DNA of 64,000 nt from Pampus argenteus (taxonomy: Eukaryota > Chordata > Actinopteri > Scombriformes > Stromateidae). Position 1 is the first letter of the stretch. Every line of letters begins with the position of its first letter. This document shows positions 61,994 through 64,000 of the stretch, piece by piece. The stretch lies in the NCBI GenBank assembly GCA_036937835.1, contig CM072877.1:10915001-10979000 (forward strand), read 5' to 3'. A program made the position numbers and the translations under genes. The notes below the pieces were generated by a model. That model was not told the DNA's origin, made no database searches, and was given only the letters and a program-made list of their open reading frames with translations.

Positions 61994-64000
61994 AGAAAGA
62001 AAACAGTTGTTGGTGTCAAACGCACAGTCAATACTGTCAAAGGGCATTTAGGCAGCCGTAGCAGGTGCACCCATGGGCCTATACAATAACAGCCCGCAGT
62101 GTAAAACCTGTCATTTAAATAATAATAATAATAATAAAATGCTTCATTTTCAGAGAACACGGAGTCTTTAGCGACTGATTGTCCAAACGCAATTCTTGAG
62201 TAAACTCCAATTCAACCCCAAGAATTGTGTATGGACATCTGTTGCTGCAGACTCACATTCATCACTGCTGTCTCTGGCCAAACGCCACATCAAGGATGCA
62301 GGCCTCCAAAAAAAAAATCCCTCAAAGAAGGCTGTAGGGAGGCCTTTGGTCTCGTTTTGTTATGCAACTGTCTCATTTCCAGGTAAGACACAAACCACAC
62401 ATTTGCATGTTATTGGAGAGAGTGAGAAAAAAAAAGACGCGGGGGGCCAATAAAGTGGAGAAACCTTCAGCCTCATGTTATGTGTTTTTGTTTTTGTTTT
62501 TTGTTTTTTTTTGTGGTTGGCCCGATTGATATTTACACTTTGTCGAAGATGTAATCAAGAGTGTTTGTTTTAAATGGCAAATATCGACTGGAAGCGTCGA
62601 TGTATTGACTGTGTTTGGCAAATAGTAGAAAAGCAGTGAGTTGAGTGCTGGCAGAGAGGCCTGCATGCAGCACACAGAGATGCACGATGAGGAGGAGATG
62701 AAGTTAAAAAAAAAAAACATGTCGTTACACGGATGAGGAAGGATTAGAAATGCAAACGAACGAGGACGATTAAATACAAAAATAAATAATAAATAAATAA
62801 ATAAAAAAGGTTTTCGTTAAAAGCTGCACTTGGCTGCAAAAATAGTGTCTTAAATAAAATACCTTTATCAGTTATGAATACATTAAGAGCCTCGTTAGAG
62901 AGCTCTTAAGCACAGATGCACGAGTTAAACCGCAATTATTAATATAATGAAGCTGCTTCTGATTAAAACGCAGAATAAAGGAAGGTTTACTGAGTGTAAC
63001 GAAGGTGTAAATACAGAAGAGAAAAGCAAACAGCACAGAAGAGACCTGATGATTGATGCTGCCAAAGCTCCGGAGCCAAACAGCATCACGTGGGATACTT
63101 TCTGGCCCATTTAGTGTTTTTTCTTTTTTTATGTTTATGATTAAAATATTTCTAATTATTCTCTTGTATGGTAATGGTATAAAAACTAAACATACACTAA
63201 CATCACTGTAATAAATAATAAAAATACATTTTATTTTGAAAATATATTTTAATATTATTTCTTAGCTATTTTTGTAAATATCCGTTTTATTCCCAGTATT
63301 AGCTTCAGCCATTAATTTACAGCACCACACACACACACACACACGTGCACCATGTTTGCTCTTGTGCAGAAATGCTGCTGTGTCCAATTCACTGTTGCTT
63401 TCCAACCTGTTTATTTTATAGAGGGATTGTTTTTATTTTTCACTTTTTACCATTTTACAGAATATTTGATGTATTTGATTACAACTACGATATGAATTAT
63501 TTTAATATTTGGAGACTGATCTATACAAATACACGCCTTCCTCCAAAAAAACAAAACAAAAAAAAACATGACCGTGTTTCTCGTACAGAGGTCATTTTAA
63601 TATTAATCAGCCGGTTGCTGTGTTGTGTTGTGTTGTGTTGTAACAGAGCTTGAAACATTTTGATGACGCTGATTTTGGACAAACACGTGTCATAAACTCA
63701 GTTTCCATCAATTTGTGCAGCTTAACTTGTGTTGTGTTCACATACACATAACGTCAGCAGTGAATAGGGCACTACAGCAAACTGTGCAGGCCTGTGTGTG
63801 TGTGTGTGCAATAAGAAAACACAACAGCAATAAGGGAACAGTTGCTTTCTGCATCAGAGCAAACAGAAATGTATAACTCTAAAACCCCAGAGTACAAAAA
63901 CATGCACAAAAAGCTCTCCATCAATGTGTAATTAATAACGGCTTAAGGTTTTTGCCAGCATAATCGAAATATTATCGCCTATAATTTTTCTTTACTTCAG
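61994..64000. other. Right flank, no gene supported
   Basis: AT-rich with simple repeats (AATAA-type at 62780-62805, TGTTG-type at 63617-63643). A consensus donor (CCAG then GTAAGAC) at 62383 ends a stretch (62196-62382) that could be an exon of the gene proposed to start near 60.7-61.4 kb, but no homology supports it. Confidence 0.4.

Noticed and set aside
1..64000. CRISPR arrays, tRNA or rRNA genes, prokaryotic operons
   Set aside because: None seen. The regular repeats are eukaryotic microsatellites or minisatellites without unique spacers, and no tRNA cloverleaf with A and B boxes was recognised by eye.

Overview
This window is nuclear DNA from a bony fish, most likely a teleost with a fairly compact genome. 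The evidence is three vertebrate genes split into short exons with GT/AG introns, dense CA/TG, GA and TA microsatellites, and several decayed non-LTR retrotransposon (LINE) pieces of the kind common in teleosts. Nothing bacterial, viral or CRISPR-like is present.

Layout. 1-6139: no confident gene; AT-rich DNA with simple repeats, a hairpin, a weak CpG-enriched patch near 2050-2440 and a distal CRE-type site. 6140-17372: dopamine beta-hydroxylase (dbh), + strand, 12 coding exons, 621 aa, with a TATA box and a poly(A) signal. 19355-43010: sarcosine dehydrogenase (sardh), - strand, 21 coding exons, 916 aa, with a likely noncoding first exon in a TATA-less promoter near 42925. 44105-53280: cercam, the collagen-galactosyltransferase-like (GLT25) family member, - strand, 12 coding exons, 591 aa, ending in KDEL. 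53300-64000: no gene could be proved, but a CpG-rich stretch near 60660-61000 and splice-donor-like sites at 61464 and 62383 may be the 5' end of a + strand gene whose body lies to the right.

All exon junctions were chosen by hand so that reading phase is preserved across every intron. The three totals (1866, 2751 and 1776 nt) are exact codon multiples and the protein lengths are close to the human ones (617, 918 and 595 aa as I recall them).

The three genes do not form a pathway. Dbh makes noradrenaline from dopamine in secretory vesicles. Sardh oxidises sarcosine to glycine in the mitochondrial matrix. Cercam is an ER-lumen glycosyltransferase-fold protein. The tail-to-tail dbh/sardh pair matches the human 9q34.2 arrangement. 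Cercam next to sardh does not: human CERCAM is several Mb away at 9q34.11, and VAV2 is the human neighbour of SARDH.

I found no previously undescribed multi-gene system. The points most worth a second look are a 48-bp perfect palindrome in a cercam intron, a (TG)16-T4 tract against the dbh exon 2 acceptor, a diverged tandem repeat carrying RFX X-box palindromes in a sardh intron, an unassigned 43-codon ORF behind a good splice acceptor in another sardh intron, and the possible gene start on the right.
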